In this document: positions 1-12,900 of the stretch, piece after piece
How the letters are laid out: every line of letters begins with the position of its first letter
Position numbering within the stretch: position 1 is the stretch's first letter
Source: Bactericera cockerelli
Taxonomy: Eukaryota; Arthropoda; Insecta; Hemiptera; Triozidae
DNA length: 64,000 nucleotides
Direction: 5' to 3'
Assembly (NCBI GenBank): GCA_024516035.1
Contig: CM044959.1
Location: forward strand, 10,579,088-10,643,087
Position numbers and translations under genes: made by a program
The notes under the pieces: model-generated
Databases searched by the model: none
What the model was told of the DNA's origin: nothing
Seen by the model: only the letters and a program-made list of their open reading frames with translations

Positions 1-248
1 ACATCAGGTCAGCAAATACATATGAGGTATTCTAGGATTCCGAGAATTCTGCAGACTCTGCGATTATTACCTGAGTTGTCGCGTTTGCTACCTGCAGGTA
101 GATGTATGAAGTTTTCTGCGACAGAAAAGTCTCGAGTGTACACAAGTTATAAAAATAAGTAGCATTCAAACCGTTGCTACGTGCAGGTAATCATTATTAC
201 ACTAAAATAATAAATACTAGGCTTTCAAATTATTAAAAGTACTTCTTA

Positions 249-391
249 TAATAATAATAATAACACTCTTTAGTGGAAGGTAACCACCAGGCGAGGTTAA
301 TGCTTAAAGCATTTTCTACCACTTGCCCTTACAGTCTTAATATTATGTGGTCACAACGGTTAATGAGGAAAATTCATGCACTGGGTGGGAT
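249..391 (-). mobile_element. SINE family A, truncated copy
   Basis: 3' part of a tRNA-derived SINE on the minus strand: (TTA)n tail, the conserved hairpin block (GCTTAAAGC variant) and the segment down to CACTGGGTGGGA. The tRNA-like head is missing or decayed. Family A copies recur at least 14 times in the window, which is how the family was recognised. Confidence 0.75.
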
Positions 392-649
392 TTATTGGAT
401 TGGATTTATTGAATCTGGTTTAAAATACTAATTATTATAATATGATAACTACACAGTACACAGTTTTACTGGTTATTATCAAGGCGCATTGCTTCAATTT
501 TTTTTTTTTTTGTAATTGTGTTTAACGTAATTTTATATCTTGGATATGTGTGGGTAACTGGTCACTTTAATATTTTCAATAATAACCAGTTACTCGCCGC
601 AAAAAAAAAAAAAATGTGCAGGTCGAGAAAGGAGAAATGTTCAGTTCAA

Positions 650-950
650 AGAGTAATCGTTTCCGAGATCTATTCCCAGACAGCACGGAAGGTGACTTCC
701 AGTCTGGATTTAAGGTGGAAATATCCAGGTGTATAAAGTCAACTGGACCTCCAACTGTCCCGACAGCTGGATTTTTCCATTCTGGATTTAATCAGTTGAC
801 CAGCCACCTGGATATTTCCAACAAAAATCCATCTAGACTCAGTCACCTGGGCAGTCAGCTGGAAATATAACGACTCAGTCCAGCTAGGACATGAGTAGAA
901 TTTAGTCAGTTGACCAGTCAGCTGGAAATGTTCCATATTTTTCCAGTTTA
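650..950. repeat. CCAGTTGA/CCAGCTGGA-rich dispersed repeat, copy 1
   Basis: About 300 bp with many short CAGTTGACC, CCAGCTGGA and CCAGTCTGGA motifs in both orientations. A related stretch lies at 3,240-3,465. No coding frame is convincing; the small ORFs are by-products of the repeat. The function and repeat class are unknown. Confidence 0.5.
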
Positions 951-954
951 CTTA

Positions 955-1350
955 AAACGCGTCCTTTGTTGAAGACGCCATGTTTGATCTTTCGTAATTT
1001 CAGAAATTCAGAAATTGTGATATTGATGGTGATTGTAAATTGTTTTAAATAATTAATAATTCTTTTAAATATTAGTTCATTTAGTTTTGAACATTTTTAA
1101 ATACAAATATCATTTTAATTAGTTTTGATCTTTTTTATAACTACTGGAAGTGTTTAGATAAAACTCGTCCTTTGTTGAAGGAAATTCAGAAATTTTGATA
1201 TTTTTGTGACAAATTGTGAATTGTTTTAAATAATTATTAATTCTCTTAAATAATAGGTATTTCATTTATTTGAACATATTTTAAATACAAATAATATTTT
1301 AATTAGTTTTGAACATCTTTTTTATAACTACTGAAAGTGTTTACTTTGTC
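955..1350. repeat. Two-copy tandem duplication, period about 206 bp
   Basis: CGTCCTTTGTTGAAG starts near 960 and again near 1,166. Each is followed by a similar AT-rich segment containing AATTGTTTTAAATAATTA and TTTTATAACTACTG. The two copies are diverged by many small changes, so the duplication is not recent. Confidence 0.75.
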
Positions 1351-2440
1351 ATTTCTGAACTCCAAATTTGCTTTCGAAATGTTTCAAAAAATAGTTCTTT
1401 AGTTTGTCTAAATCGTGAATCTTAATACTGGATCACCTTTTTCATCTGACAATAACCATCCATTTCTAGAGACATCCACTTGGACCCTAATGAACTTTCT
1501 GCACTCTGCTGTTCCTGGACTAACACAATGGATTAACACCTTCAGTTCACTTGGAATCATACCAGCTACCCATATTAATCTCACCTAACCTAGCCAAGCC
1601 AAATTAGGACCATGAATGCTAGTCTCATGTGTTAAGGGAAACAGAATTTTTTATGCTCAAGATCTCTTGATCATAGGTTGGCTAAAAAAAGGTTCTGGTT
1701 CAAGCAAAGAAACAGCTGAATGCATAGTGCTAGATAGTGAAACTTTTCACTCTGTGGATTTTATTTAGATGTACAATACATATTATTATAAAATGAATAT
1801 TTCACTCATAGGTGGTTCTGCCACACTAAAAAATGATGTTTACTTTGTGACATGCTTCCTGATTACTTGATTTAAAATTAATTGGCCAATTTACTGTGCA
1901 CTGTTCATAATAACAATAATAACTATTGTGCTCTCTCTACCACCTTATTACTATGAAGCCCCTTAAATTTTGAGTTAATTTTATATCTATTTAAAAAAAA
2001 TGTTCCACACTATTGTGTTTTATAATTTCACTAGTCTTAACAAGTCAAATGTTTTTTGGTAATAATTCTCAAAGCAAACAACCCAGCAATTCTAATTAGC
2101 CACAGCAGTATATAAATTGTCATGAAGGATTACAAATACATAATAACATTCACTAATCCATGTTCCACCACGTTAGACATTGCTTAACTTTTGCAATTTC
2201 ATGAAAACTGGTGTATTCCATGCCCCATCTTCATTTTCTGCTGGCTATTAGTTTATTTCTTTGTTATTTTTGGTTTCACGAAAGAAATATATTTTAATTT
2301 ACATAGTATTATTATTTTATTGTGATTATGTACATGTTATGAGCATATTTTATAATTGGATATCATTATTTTATTTCTATACTAGCTAAAACCTGGCATT
2401 TTGTCACCATTAAGGTTTTTTCTTATGGCCGGTGTCCCAA
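1351..2440. other. AT-rich non-coding stretch with one old SINE E remnant
   Basis: About 1,480-1,660 resembles a strongly diverged minus-strand copy of SINE family E (CATACCAGCTACCCATATTAATCTCACC). Nothing else recognisable; no exon-like segment of the minus-strand gene was seen here. Confidence 0.5.
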
Positions 2441-2443
2441 TAA

Positions 2444-2642
2444 AAATAATAATAACACTTTTAATTGGAAGGTAACCACCAGGTAAGGTTAAAGGTTATG
2501 CTCAAAGCATTTTCTACCACCTAACCCTCAGAGTCTTATTATTATGTGGTCACAACCATAATGAGGAAAAATTTGAAACAATGGAACCCTACGCTAAGTG
2601 GATTATCTGACTAGCACGTTAACCACTTGATTACCAGTGCAC
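2444..2642 (-). mobile_element. SINE family A
   Basis: Nearly full-length minus-strand copy, from the (TTA)n tail through the GCTCAAAGCATTT hairpin arm to the tRNA-like head ending CCAGTGCAC. The box B part of the head is damaged. Confidence 0.8.
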
Positions 2643-3104
2643 TTGAAAATTGTATTACATATTTTAATTTTGATAATTTTCTAGTATGTTGAAGGTGGCT
2701 TAGGGGGGGTGAACTCTCAGTGAGAGTACCGTTTGGTATTGTAACCCCAAGAGGACATAGTCAGCCAGACATGCACAACTTTGAGTATTATATATAGAGA
2801 ATAATACCTACTTAGGAAATACTTGTGATACATTGGTATAAGGTCTTGTGACATGGTGGAAATTTGATAGTGCATTTTACACTTTTGTGACAATTTTTTT
2901 ATTAATAATAAACACTCTTATTTGAATTGTGTTGTTTAAAACAGATTAGTTATTTTCTTTTTCTTTCCAAATTTCTATAAAAAAAAATATTCTTCATGAG
3001 ATTTGAATGTATGGCCTCTAAATTAAATAACTGAAATTGAATTTATGCATAATATACATTTGTTTCTAGTATTTTTATTACTATTATTATTATTATTTGA
3101 AAGA

Positions 3105-3240
3105 AAAAAAAATGCATATAATGGGATTCGAACCCACGACCTCAAAACCAAGAGCGTAGCATTTGATTATTATGTAGTATAATGTACAGAATAGGTAAAT
3201 AGGTATGTCAACATTGTGGTAGTGAGTTACTACCCATCCA
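3105..3240 (-). repeat. tRNA-like box B remnant
   Basis: The minus strand reads a GGGTTCGAATCCC-type box B after a GAGGTCGTGG stem, as in SINE heads, but no full cloverleaf can be drawn. I read it as a decayed tRNA-derived repeat, not a functional tRNA gene. Confidence 0.4.
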
Positions 3241-3465
3241 CTAGAGAGCGCTACAAGTAGCTGGAAATAAGTGGAACAAATCCAGTTGACTTTGGGCAAC
3301 TGATTTCCAGTTAAAAGTTGGGTTACTTTCCAGTTCATTTCCAGTTGATTTCCAGGTGGAGGTCAGGTGGAAGGTGGAAATCTCCAGCTGATTTCCAGGT
3401 GGGCAAGTAGACTTTTTCCACCTAACAGTATGGTATACATCCAGTTGACTGTGCTGTCTGGGTTG
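3240..3465. repeat. CCAGTTGATTTCCAG-rich dispersed repeat, copy 2
   Basis: Clustered CCAGTTGATTTCCAG and CCAGCTGATTTCCAGGTGG motifs, similar in composition to 650-950. It is probably part of a larger, decayed mobile element, class unknown. Confidence 0.5.
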
Positions 3466-3585
3466 GGACGGTTAGATTTAAGTGTGAAAAAGTTCAACTT
3501 TTAAAAGAGGAACATTTTGAAAAGCTTAAAATGCTTTATACACTGATTACTTTGTACCAGTGCACTAGTAATCACTGATTACTAG

Positions 3586-3796
3586 TGCACTGGAAGTCAA
3601 GTGGTTAACGCGCTAGTCTGGTATTGCAGGTAGCGTAGGGATCCGTTGGTTCGAATCCCACCCAGTGCATGCATTTTTCCTCATTAATTTGAGTTTGTGA
3701 CGACATAATAATAAGACTCTGAGGGTTAGGTGGTAGAAAATGCTTTGAGCATTAACCTGGCCTGGTGGTTGCCTTCCACTAAAGAGTATTATTATT
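3586..3796 (+). mobile_element. SINE family A, abutting a splice donor
   Basis: Full copy in the plus direction: head GTGCACTGGAAGTCAAGTGG, box B GGTTCGAATCCC, the hairpin AATGCT-TTG-AGCATT and a TTATTATT tail. The tail ends at 3,796, immediately next to the GTGAGA splice donor (3,797-3,802, minus strand) of the CEP350-like exon. Confidence 0.9.
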
Positions 3797-3802
3797 TCTC
3801 AC

Positions 3803-3961
3803 CGTTGTGCGAGTAAATGAAGGAGTCCTCGGAGCCACTGGACAGACGTCTCAAGTACTTGGGGTAGAGGGCCGCTCTCATGGGGATGACAGCAGGGGGG
3901 GCCAGGGGGGCAGGGGCCGGGGCCTCAGGGGGGTTGAAATCTAGTGGGGAGGTGCTCTGGT
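3803..3961 (-). CDS. CEP350-like gene, exon 10 of those found
   Basis: The acceptor is a pyrimidine-rich CTCCCCCAG; the exon starts in phase 1 to match the previous exon. It codes a Pro/Ala-rich stretch, then a short basic segment and SSGSEDSFIYSHNG. The donor is ACG|GTGAGA, with a SINE starting right after it. If this donor is not used, translation stops three codons later (GEK then TAA), so it could also be a terminal exon. Confidence 0.65.
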
Positions 3962-6900
3962 CTGGGGGAGATATAAATGCGAAAGTTAACACTCACTCAC
4001 TCATTCATCTCGATTTCTCAGCACTGGTTTGTCCTAGGAGGCTGAAATTTGGCATGTATGTCACTTTTAGTTCTTAGATGCGCACTAAGAAAGGATTTTG
4101 AAATATTCCCACTGGGACGCTAGCCGCGAGGAAAAAGGACGCATATCTTATAAATAAAATGAAATTCAATGATCAGTATAAACAGAAATATGTAATAATT
4201 ATTATTTTATGCTTTATTAGAAGGAAATACACAATATTTACAAAATAAAATAGTTTGGAAATTGATAAAAGATAAAATTGTTTGAAAATAAATAAATAAT
4301 AATGTCCTAACTAAAGGGCGGGGTTATTGCCTGCGGCAATCTCTTCCACCCAACCCTTATAGATCGTTAGTGTACATGTTAGGTACTCTATGTACCGCTG
4401 CTCCGATACCTTCTTCTTCTTCTTCTTTTACTCTGTCTTATCCCGCTCAAGCAGGGTCGACGTTGTTCAACCTCATGGTTGAGGTTGATTGGTTTTGGCA
4501 CATTTTTTACGGCTGGATGGCCTTCCTAACGCCAACGATTCTATTTGATTTAACGTCCTGGATTAGGACGGGGGTTTTACCCTCCATTCGCTGGGAATCG
4601 TACCAGCTACCCACATTGACCTCACCCAGCCTGGGTAGGGCCGGAAATGACAGCCTCACGTGTTTGGATGGAACAGAATTTTCTTCGAAAAGTCTGCACC
4701 AGCCGGGAGTTGAACTCGGGAACTCTGGACTAAGGGGAGTAGTCACAACCGTTACGCCACGGAGGCGCCACAACTGCTGCTCCGATACCATTGCTTTGAA
4801 ATAGGATACCTCTAATGTTGATAAAATACAGTCAGTGTATCTTCAAATTTCAAGAGTAAAGTAAGTCTAAATCATAGATGAAAATTTCTACTCATTGCGA
4901 GAAATTCTCATTTAACTATCAATATACACTTAACCTGTGTTAATTCGAATTTACATTGCTTTAATTTTTTGTAAATGTTATAATTTAGACAAAAAATTCG
5001 AATACCAGACATATAAAAGTGTTTCAAAATAATTAGGATGTCTAATATACTCGTAAACACCATGTTTAAAAAAATTGTGTTATAATTATAAATGTGGTGA
5101 ATTGGCGCGCACGACCGAATTATCGCTGAGTTGAAGCGTAGGAAATAGGGAAAGAAGTGCCAAAGGGATTTTGGAGATCGACCTTTTCCACCCAACCACA
5201 GATACCATGTACCTGGATTTTATTAATATGATAAAAGAAGAGGGCTTTAATTAAAAGCTACCAGAATATTTTATTCAGTCTTTTCAATAGTTTTATTACC
5301 TTTCAGAGAGAAAAGAAAAACAAATTCGACAGAACACAGTTGATTATTTCAGAAATTGGAACTCAAAATAATTATTTTATATAAAAAAAAATCGAAATTA
5401 AAAAAAAAAAAAAAATATCCAGAAAAAAAACGAAGAATATTGGGTCACTTCCTCTGGCGAAATAGGCACTGAGATATCTTGTTTACACTTGTGTAAAATG
5501 ATGCATCAATTATTATGGCTTTATGCTTACACCAACTTCTTGTAAACATTGAGAAATTTACGATAGAGTGAACTGTATGAAATATGAACATAATTACACA
5601 CTTCCTATGCTTTGCATTTAATCCAATTTTCATGATAGCATGACACATAATTGCATTTTTGAGCAACTTGAATATTTATTTGACACTGTGCACTGAAAGT
5701 CAAGTGGTTAACGCGATAGTCTGGCAATTCAGGTAGTGTAGGGATCCGTTGGTTCGAATCCCACCCAGTGCATGAATTTTTCCTCATTAATTTGATTTTT
5801 TGACCACATAATAACAAAACTCTGAGGGTAAGGTGGTAGAAAATGTTTTGAGCATTAACCTCGCCTGTTGGGTACCTTCAACTAAAGAGTGTTATTATTA
5901 TTATGGAGTGTCCACTCACACCCTACAACCGAGTCAGAGAATTTGTGTCTTTTGATTTGATTAGATTATGTTGAACAAGTACTTCTCTTTTGTTCTTATC
6001 TCTTACTTTTCAATATCTAGCTGGGCACTTACCTTTCAATATCTTCTGCTGGGAGACTGATTTCACAGGTTTCCCGTGAGCCATTGCCTTGCTGAAAGCC
6101 ACGCCTCCTCGGTCTAGTCCCTCGGGCAGAGAACTGCATGCTTTCAGCTTTCCGCTGGAATAGCAGGGGAATTTGTTTGAGATTAGAATGAGATTAAATT
6201 TACTGATGGCCGAGTCGAGATAAATACTTTTTTTTAAGGAAGGGCGGGGAAAAATCTTTTAAAGACACCCAGGGCTTAGCCTGGGGTGTGGGATTTCCAC
6301 CCACTAGAAACCCACCTTTCCTGATAGCATACTGCACTTGGAACCGAAATATTTTCATTACTTCTAGTGCAGTGCTAATAGGGCCTACCGATCCCGTTGT
6401 AGGGCCCTCCCATCCCTCTCTTTTATACGTATGATCTCTTTTATACATATATCCAAGGTACATCTGAGGAACACTTACACATTGGTCGACAACTCTACAC
6501 CCAGAGGCATGGCCTCGACGGAGGTCACATCACTGTCGGCCAAGTCATCCTGGAACCTAAACGAGTCGTCTATCACCTTCAGTACCGCCTTCGTGTCTAG
6601 CCGGGTCCTGAGCTGGTTGTACTGGTTGGTCAGCTGCTGCACCCGCTCCTGGGGGACGTTAGGAGTGAAGGGGTCACTTTGAGATTAAATGCATTTTGGG
6701 GACGTTAGGAGTTAAGGGGTGACTTTGAGATTAATTGCATTTTGGGGACGTTAGGAGTTAAGGGGTCACTTTGAGATTAATTGCATTTTGGGGACGTTAG
6801 GAGTTGTCACTTTGAGATTAATTGCATTTTGGGGACGTTAGGAGTTAAGGGGTCACTTTGAGATTAATTGCATTTTGGGGACGTTAGGATTAAGGGGTCA

Positions 6901-9900
6901 CTTTGAGATTAAATGCATTTTGGGGACGTTAGGAGTTAAGGGGTCACTTTGAGATTAATTGCATTTTGGGGACGTTAGGAGTTAAGGGGTCACTTTGAGA
7001 TTAATTGCATTTTGGGGACGTTAGGAGTTAAGGGGTCTCTTTGAGATTCATTGCATTTTGGGGACGTTAGGAGTTAAGGGGTCACTTTGAGATTAATTGC
7101 ATTTTGGGGATGTTAGGAGTTAAGGGGTGACTTTGAGATTGAATGCATTTTGGGGACGTTAGGAGTGAAGGGGTCACTTTGAGATGAAATGCATTTTGGG
7201 GACGTTAGGAGTTAAGGGGTCACTTTGAGATTAATTGCATTTTGGGGACGTTAGGAGTTAAGGGGTGACTTTGAGATTTAATGCATTTTGGGGACGTTAG
7301 GAGTTAAGGGGTGACTTTGAGATTAATTGCATTTTGGGGACGTTAGGAGTTAAGGGGTCACTTTGAGATTAAATGCATTTTTTTAATGAACATTTATTTA
7401 AAGAGAGGTCTATAACAAACGAATTCCTTACCCCGAATTTTCTTTAATGAAAGTTATATCGCTTTACTTATACTGCAATTATTTCAGCAGTAAGTCGAAG
7501 ACTTTATACTATGTGGCAAAAATCCCAAATGGGAAGATAACTTGTCGTGTCCCGGCTGAGTTTGGAACACGCGACCTCTGGAATACCAGACGGACGGCTA
7601 TGCCTGGGACAACAGATGAGTTAGCTTTCTCGTTACCTGAGTAGTCACCATGGCCGAGTGAGTTAGCGCAACAGGTATTGCACCCTAATGACCTGGGTTC
7701 GATCCCCAGCGGAGTAGAAATTTTTCTTCTCTGTACGTTGGGTGCTCGGGGTTCACTCATACCTCGTGATGAAAAATGAGGAACTGCTTTGATTTGTGCA
7801 GCGACCAGTGGCGGAATTAGAAGCAAAAAAAGTGTTAAAAATTCGTATGATCCTGCAATACCCAGTAAAATTGTGATAGAATAACACGAAAAAAAAAACA
7901 TTATTATTACTATCATTATCATACAGGCGAATGTTGAACCTTGTAACAACATTCTGTTGTTACAAGGTTCAACCCACCCAGTGCATGAATTTTTCCTCAT
8001 TAATTTGAGATTGTGACCACATAATAAGACTCTGAGGAGGGTTAGGTGGTAGAAAATGCTTTGAGCATTAACCTCGCCTGGTGGTTACCTTCCACTAAAG
8101 AGTATTATTATTCTGCTGTATTCTGTATTCACTCAAATAAATTTTTATTACAAAATTAGATCGAAAAATTCGAGAGACTTAAATAATTATAATAATATCG
8201 CCTTTTTTTATACTGCCCGATAAGGACTATTAAAGTCCCATTATTCCAGCAGTAAGCCCAAGACATATTATTATGTGGTAAAAATCCCAAATGGGAAGAT
8301 AACTTGTCATGTCCCGGCTGGGTTTCGAACCTACGACCTCTGGAACTTCTGGATTTACAGAGAGCCGCCTTCACCACTGAGCTACCGGGACCGACCTTAA
8401 ATAGGTTATTTTAAGTCGGTTTTTAAATAGGTTAAAATTGAGAGAAAAAAAACATTAGTTACCTGGGACTGGCTGAGCAGTTGCTTGGCAGCGGCATTAA
8501 GCTGGCCCCTCTCCTGGTTTAGTCGCATCAGGAGACCCCTCTGTCGCTTCTTCAGGATGCGGATCTGGTCGCTACTCTGCGGGCCGCTGTCGCTCTCCTT
8601 CAGCGTTCTGAAGAGATAGCGTCATTTTTTTTACAGTCAGATAACCTCACCCATTCTGGGTAGGGCCGGAAATGCAAGCCTCGTCGAAAAGTCTGCCCCA
8701 ACCGGGAGTCAAACTTGGGAACTCTGGGCTACGGGCAGTAGTCACAACCATTTTTTTTTTTTTTCCAACATGAGTTTTCACAGCCTTTTTTATTTCGTAG
8801 TCATGAAACAGGAGCTGCTGTAGACGCTTGTGGTCTCTGTTGTAGCCTCCCCATCCCGTAGTATGCCTCCCCTCTGAAGGGCGAGAAGTGACACAATACT
8901 TCCCATTTAGGTGCTGGGTCAAAACGAGCACACCGAAAAGTATCCCTCACAAACAATAAAATTGTAACCAAATTAAGAATACAAATTTTTGTCGGCACGG
9001 GGGATCGAAATTGGGACTTTCCGCATGGCAAGCGAGTGTTGACAAAAAGGGCAAAAAAAAGGCAAAAAAGACTTCCTACGCAGGTCCATTTCATACACCC
9101 ATATAATTTCACAAAATTACTGGAGGGTGTTAACAATTAAACTATTTTCTACCAATTAACACCTGTCCTAAACAGTGCTGTTTTTTACTGCCCGATTAGA
9201 ATTAATGAGTCCCATAATTTCGGCAGTAAACCCAAAACGCATGAGGTCAAAAATTCCAAAGGGGAGAGCTTAACTTGTCATGTTCCGGCTGGATTTCAAA
9301 CCCACGGCCTCTAGATGTTTACGTGTAATAGAGAACTGACTATATTAGAAACCTCTTCAAAATAGAATTTTTGCTCTGTCCCGTGGGTTCTAACATATAC
9401 AGATCTAACTGTAGCTCGTTGTGAGTTTTCAGCGAATGGAGCGTGTTTGGTACTGTTTAATAGTTGTATTAATGAGAGAGCATTGTGCTGTACATCAACC
9501 CAAAAATTAAGAAATCACCAACAAGTTCTCTCACCCTCTTTCAAATCAGAGCGAAACATACCTAGAAAGCTCCTAGATAGTCAGTATAAATTTGACAACC
9601 ATTAGAGAAAGTACAGTTTATTCAGAGCTTTTTATTATAGAATTATCATCCAAGTGAAAAGTGAATTTTTCAATACACCTCAATAATTATTCTGCATTTT
9701 AATTGACCGCTTTTATATTAAAGGGCAAAGGCCTCCGCTCCCCTCCTAATCTCCTTTAAGTCTTCTAAAATTTCAGCAGTAATATAATATAATATATAAT
9801 AATAATAATGCTTTTTCTTTGTGTTATTATGTCACAATTTTAGTGGGTAGCGCAGAATCATAGGACTTTACCACTTTAATTTACAATATCTTGTATTATT

Positions 9901-12900
9901 TTTTTGCCTAAGATTCTGCCACTGGTCGCTGCTTCACATTAAAGCAGCTACTCATTTTTCCTCACGAGGTATGAGTGGACCCCGAACATCCAAGTACAGA
10001 GCAGAAAAAATCCTCCCCCGCTGGGAATCGAACCCAGGTCACCATGTGTGCAATGCCTAGCGCGCTAACTCGCTCTGCCATAGTGACTACAAAAAAATTT
10101 CAGCAGTATAGGGAAGGGTGATAGCGGTGAGTGATAAAAAAAAATCTACAAGTCTTGAGTCACGTAAGTAAAATCTTTTCAGCCTTTTTATATAAATCAT
10201 TTCTTTACCATTTGAACCAGCCCTATTAAATTTTTAGAATCTACAGTCCACTTCGCTCCATATTTTTGGTCATCTTCGGGCCATATAGCATATTTTTCAT
10301 TTATTTTTGGCATTTATTTTCGTAGTCGAAAAGTCACTTTTCTCTGGTGTCATTTTTATACTCAAATTACTCAATCATTTTCGATGGGTATCTAGTAAGT
10401 TAGCTTGCTAGGTATAATAGTTATTCTCAGCTATTTATGTACTAAGCATTCTCATTCATTCATTTCGTTCGTTAGGCAAATGTACTTAGATAGCTTGAGA
10501 ACCGCGGCATTCGATGCATAGTCAAACAGTCATTCATTCATAGAACTTTAGAAACTTGTTAAGTTACCATTTTTCAATCTCTTAACTTGTAACTTTGTTG
10601 GCACCTCGGTGCATTTCATTTTATAGATAGTAGATAGGTACTCTTAATTAGGTACCTTCTTATCATAATTAAAATTAGGTAGTTGGAAATCGAGTTTCGG
10701 GATTCTCCGTAAACTTTTGTTGATTTCACACTTTGTGACTTGTAATTTTCAACTTAGTCATTATTTCAGAATTTCCAAAAATAATTTTGAATTTCTTTTT
10801 TCTTCTTATTTGTTGGTGGTTGTTTATTTAATATTTTTGTGAATATTTAATTTAATGATAAACCTTTTGCATAATATTTCGCTTTATTAGTAATTTATCA
10901 TAATTTTATGGTTGAAATTTAGCACTTTTCTCTCAAATTGGTTGATTGATTTTTTTTGTGAATAGTACGTACATTCATATTTTAGCTGGCTTAACTAACT
11001 TAACTTTAAGGGATTTATTATTTAATTCACTTATAGTCACAATTACAATTCAGAAGATTTTTTTTTGTGCATAATTTCAGTGAAATTAGTGATATTTTAG
11101 TTCACATTCAATTTAGTACTGTTTCATAAACTAACTAGTTTCATAAATTTTCTTTTGCATTTTTTCAAATATGGGTAACGAGACTAAAGAGATTAAAACC
11201 ACAGGTTTAACAGATCCTACAGCTGAGGCTTTGCATAATAACAAGGTTTTGTTAGAGGCTAAAAGAAATAGTTTGTATAGTGTAGCCAAATCAGCTAGTG
11301 AATTAGCCAAAAAGTTGGCTGATGATCCCAATAACTTAGTGCTTCTCAAGGCCAAATGTCAAGCGTTGCCTGCTGTAAGGGACTCTTTTATTGAAGTTTT
11401 AGACAAATTGAACTTGGTAAAAATTCAGTTGGATAGTACATACACTCCAGATTACTCAGATCTAGAGAAGTTTGTTACACATTGTGGTTATGCTCAAGAT
11501 ATATTGGCATCCACTCGGGAGGTGACCGCCGTGGTTCCGACTCAAAAGTCAAAGGTTCGTCTGCCTGCTTTGGAGTTAGTTCCATTCAACGGTGAGTTTT
11601 CTGAATTTAATGTTTTTTATGAAAGTTTCAAATCTATGATTCATGAGAATAGGGACTTAGATAATACACAAAAGGTTCAATATCTTGTATCAAAACTGAC
11701 AGGCAAGGCACTTACCGTGTGCGCTGGTATACCTGCCACTGGTGATAACTATACCATAATTTTTAATAATTTAGTAGAAAAGTACCAGTGCAAAAGGAGC
11801 GAGGCTAGGGTCTATTTATCTAAAATATTGAACTTTAAAGCCATTAAATCCGAATGTCCTGCTCAGTTGAATCCACTTATAGATGAGTTATGCTCTTCCG
11901 TGTTAGCTTTGAAAAAGGTGGATCTCGCATCTCTCTCGGACTTCATGCTTGCGCATGTTACTCTCAGTAAATTAGACAGCGAGACAGCACGTCTCTTCGA
12001 AATGTCGCTCAAGAGTAATGAGATACCCACTTTCCAGAATGTCCACACTTTTCTCAAGGATCACGTAAAAATATTGTCTCGTTTAGAGGTTTCGAACCCG
12101 GGACCTAATAGACCCACTTCATCTAGTAGTGGTCAGAAATCTTTTCTCCCTAATAAAGGTAAGGTTAGTCAGACATTTATAGTTGAACATTCTCAGTCTA
12201 AACCTTCTAGTTGCATAGTTTGCAAATCGTCACCAGCTCATCCCATTTATAGTTGTAAACTGTTTTTAGACAAAAGTCCTGATGTTCGTTATCAAATAGT
12301 TCGTGACAAAGGATTTTGTATCAATTGTTTAAGTAGTCAACACAAAGTCAAAAATTGTCAATCAAAACATAGTTGTAAAAAATGTAATCAACGTCATAGC
12401 ACTCTGCTGCATTTTCCGCAAGCTAGCTATCCGCAACCGCATTTTTCTGAACCGGGTCCCGCAAAAACATCTGGTGTAATAGGTAGTGGCCAAGAAAATA
12501 GTTTTTGTGCATTACAATCATTCAACTTGAATGATAATAATAATTCATCTCATGTTGTTTTGCTGCCTACCGCTCAAGTTTTTGTCACAGATAGTAGAGG
12601 GATCCAGCAGTCAATTCGCGTCATTCTCGATAGTGCTAGTTCTTGCAACCTCATCACTTCTGCTTGTTGTAGGAGACTAGGACTTCCCTTAGGCAAGATG
12701 TATGCCTCAGTCAAAGGCATCGGGGACTCTGGCAGTTCAGTCAAGGGACAGACTTGTTTCACTTTCACTTCTCGCTTCGACACAGACATCAAGTACCAGG
12801 CAAATGCTTTAGTAGTAGATATCATCACCAGTAGTCTTCCTGCAGCGCGGGTTCCCGCGGACAGGCTGACTCATCTCCGTCATCTCCCATGGGCAGATCC

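Noticed and set aside
6649..7382. CRISPR-like array
   Set aside because: Units are adjacent with no unique spacers, and the genome is eukaryotic.
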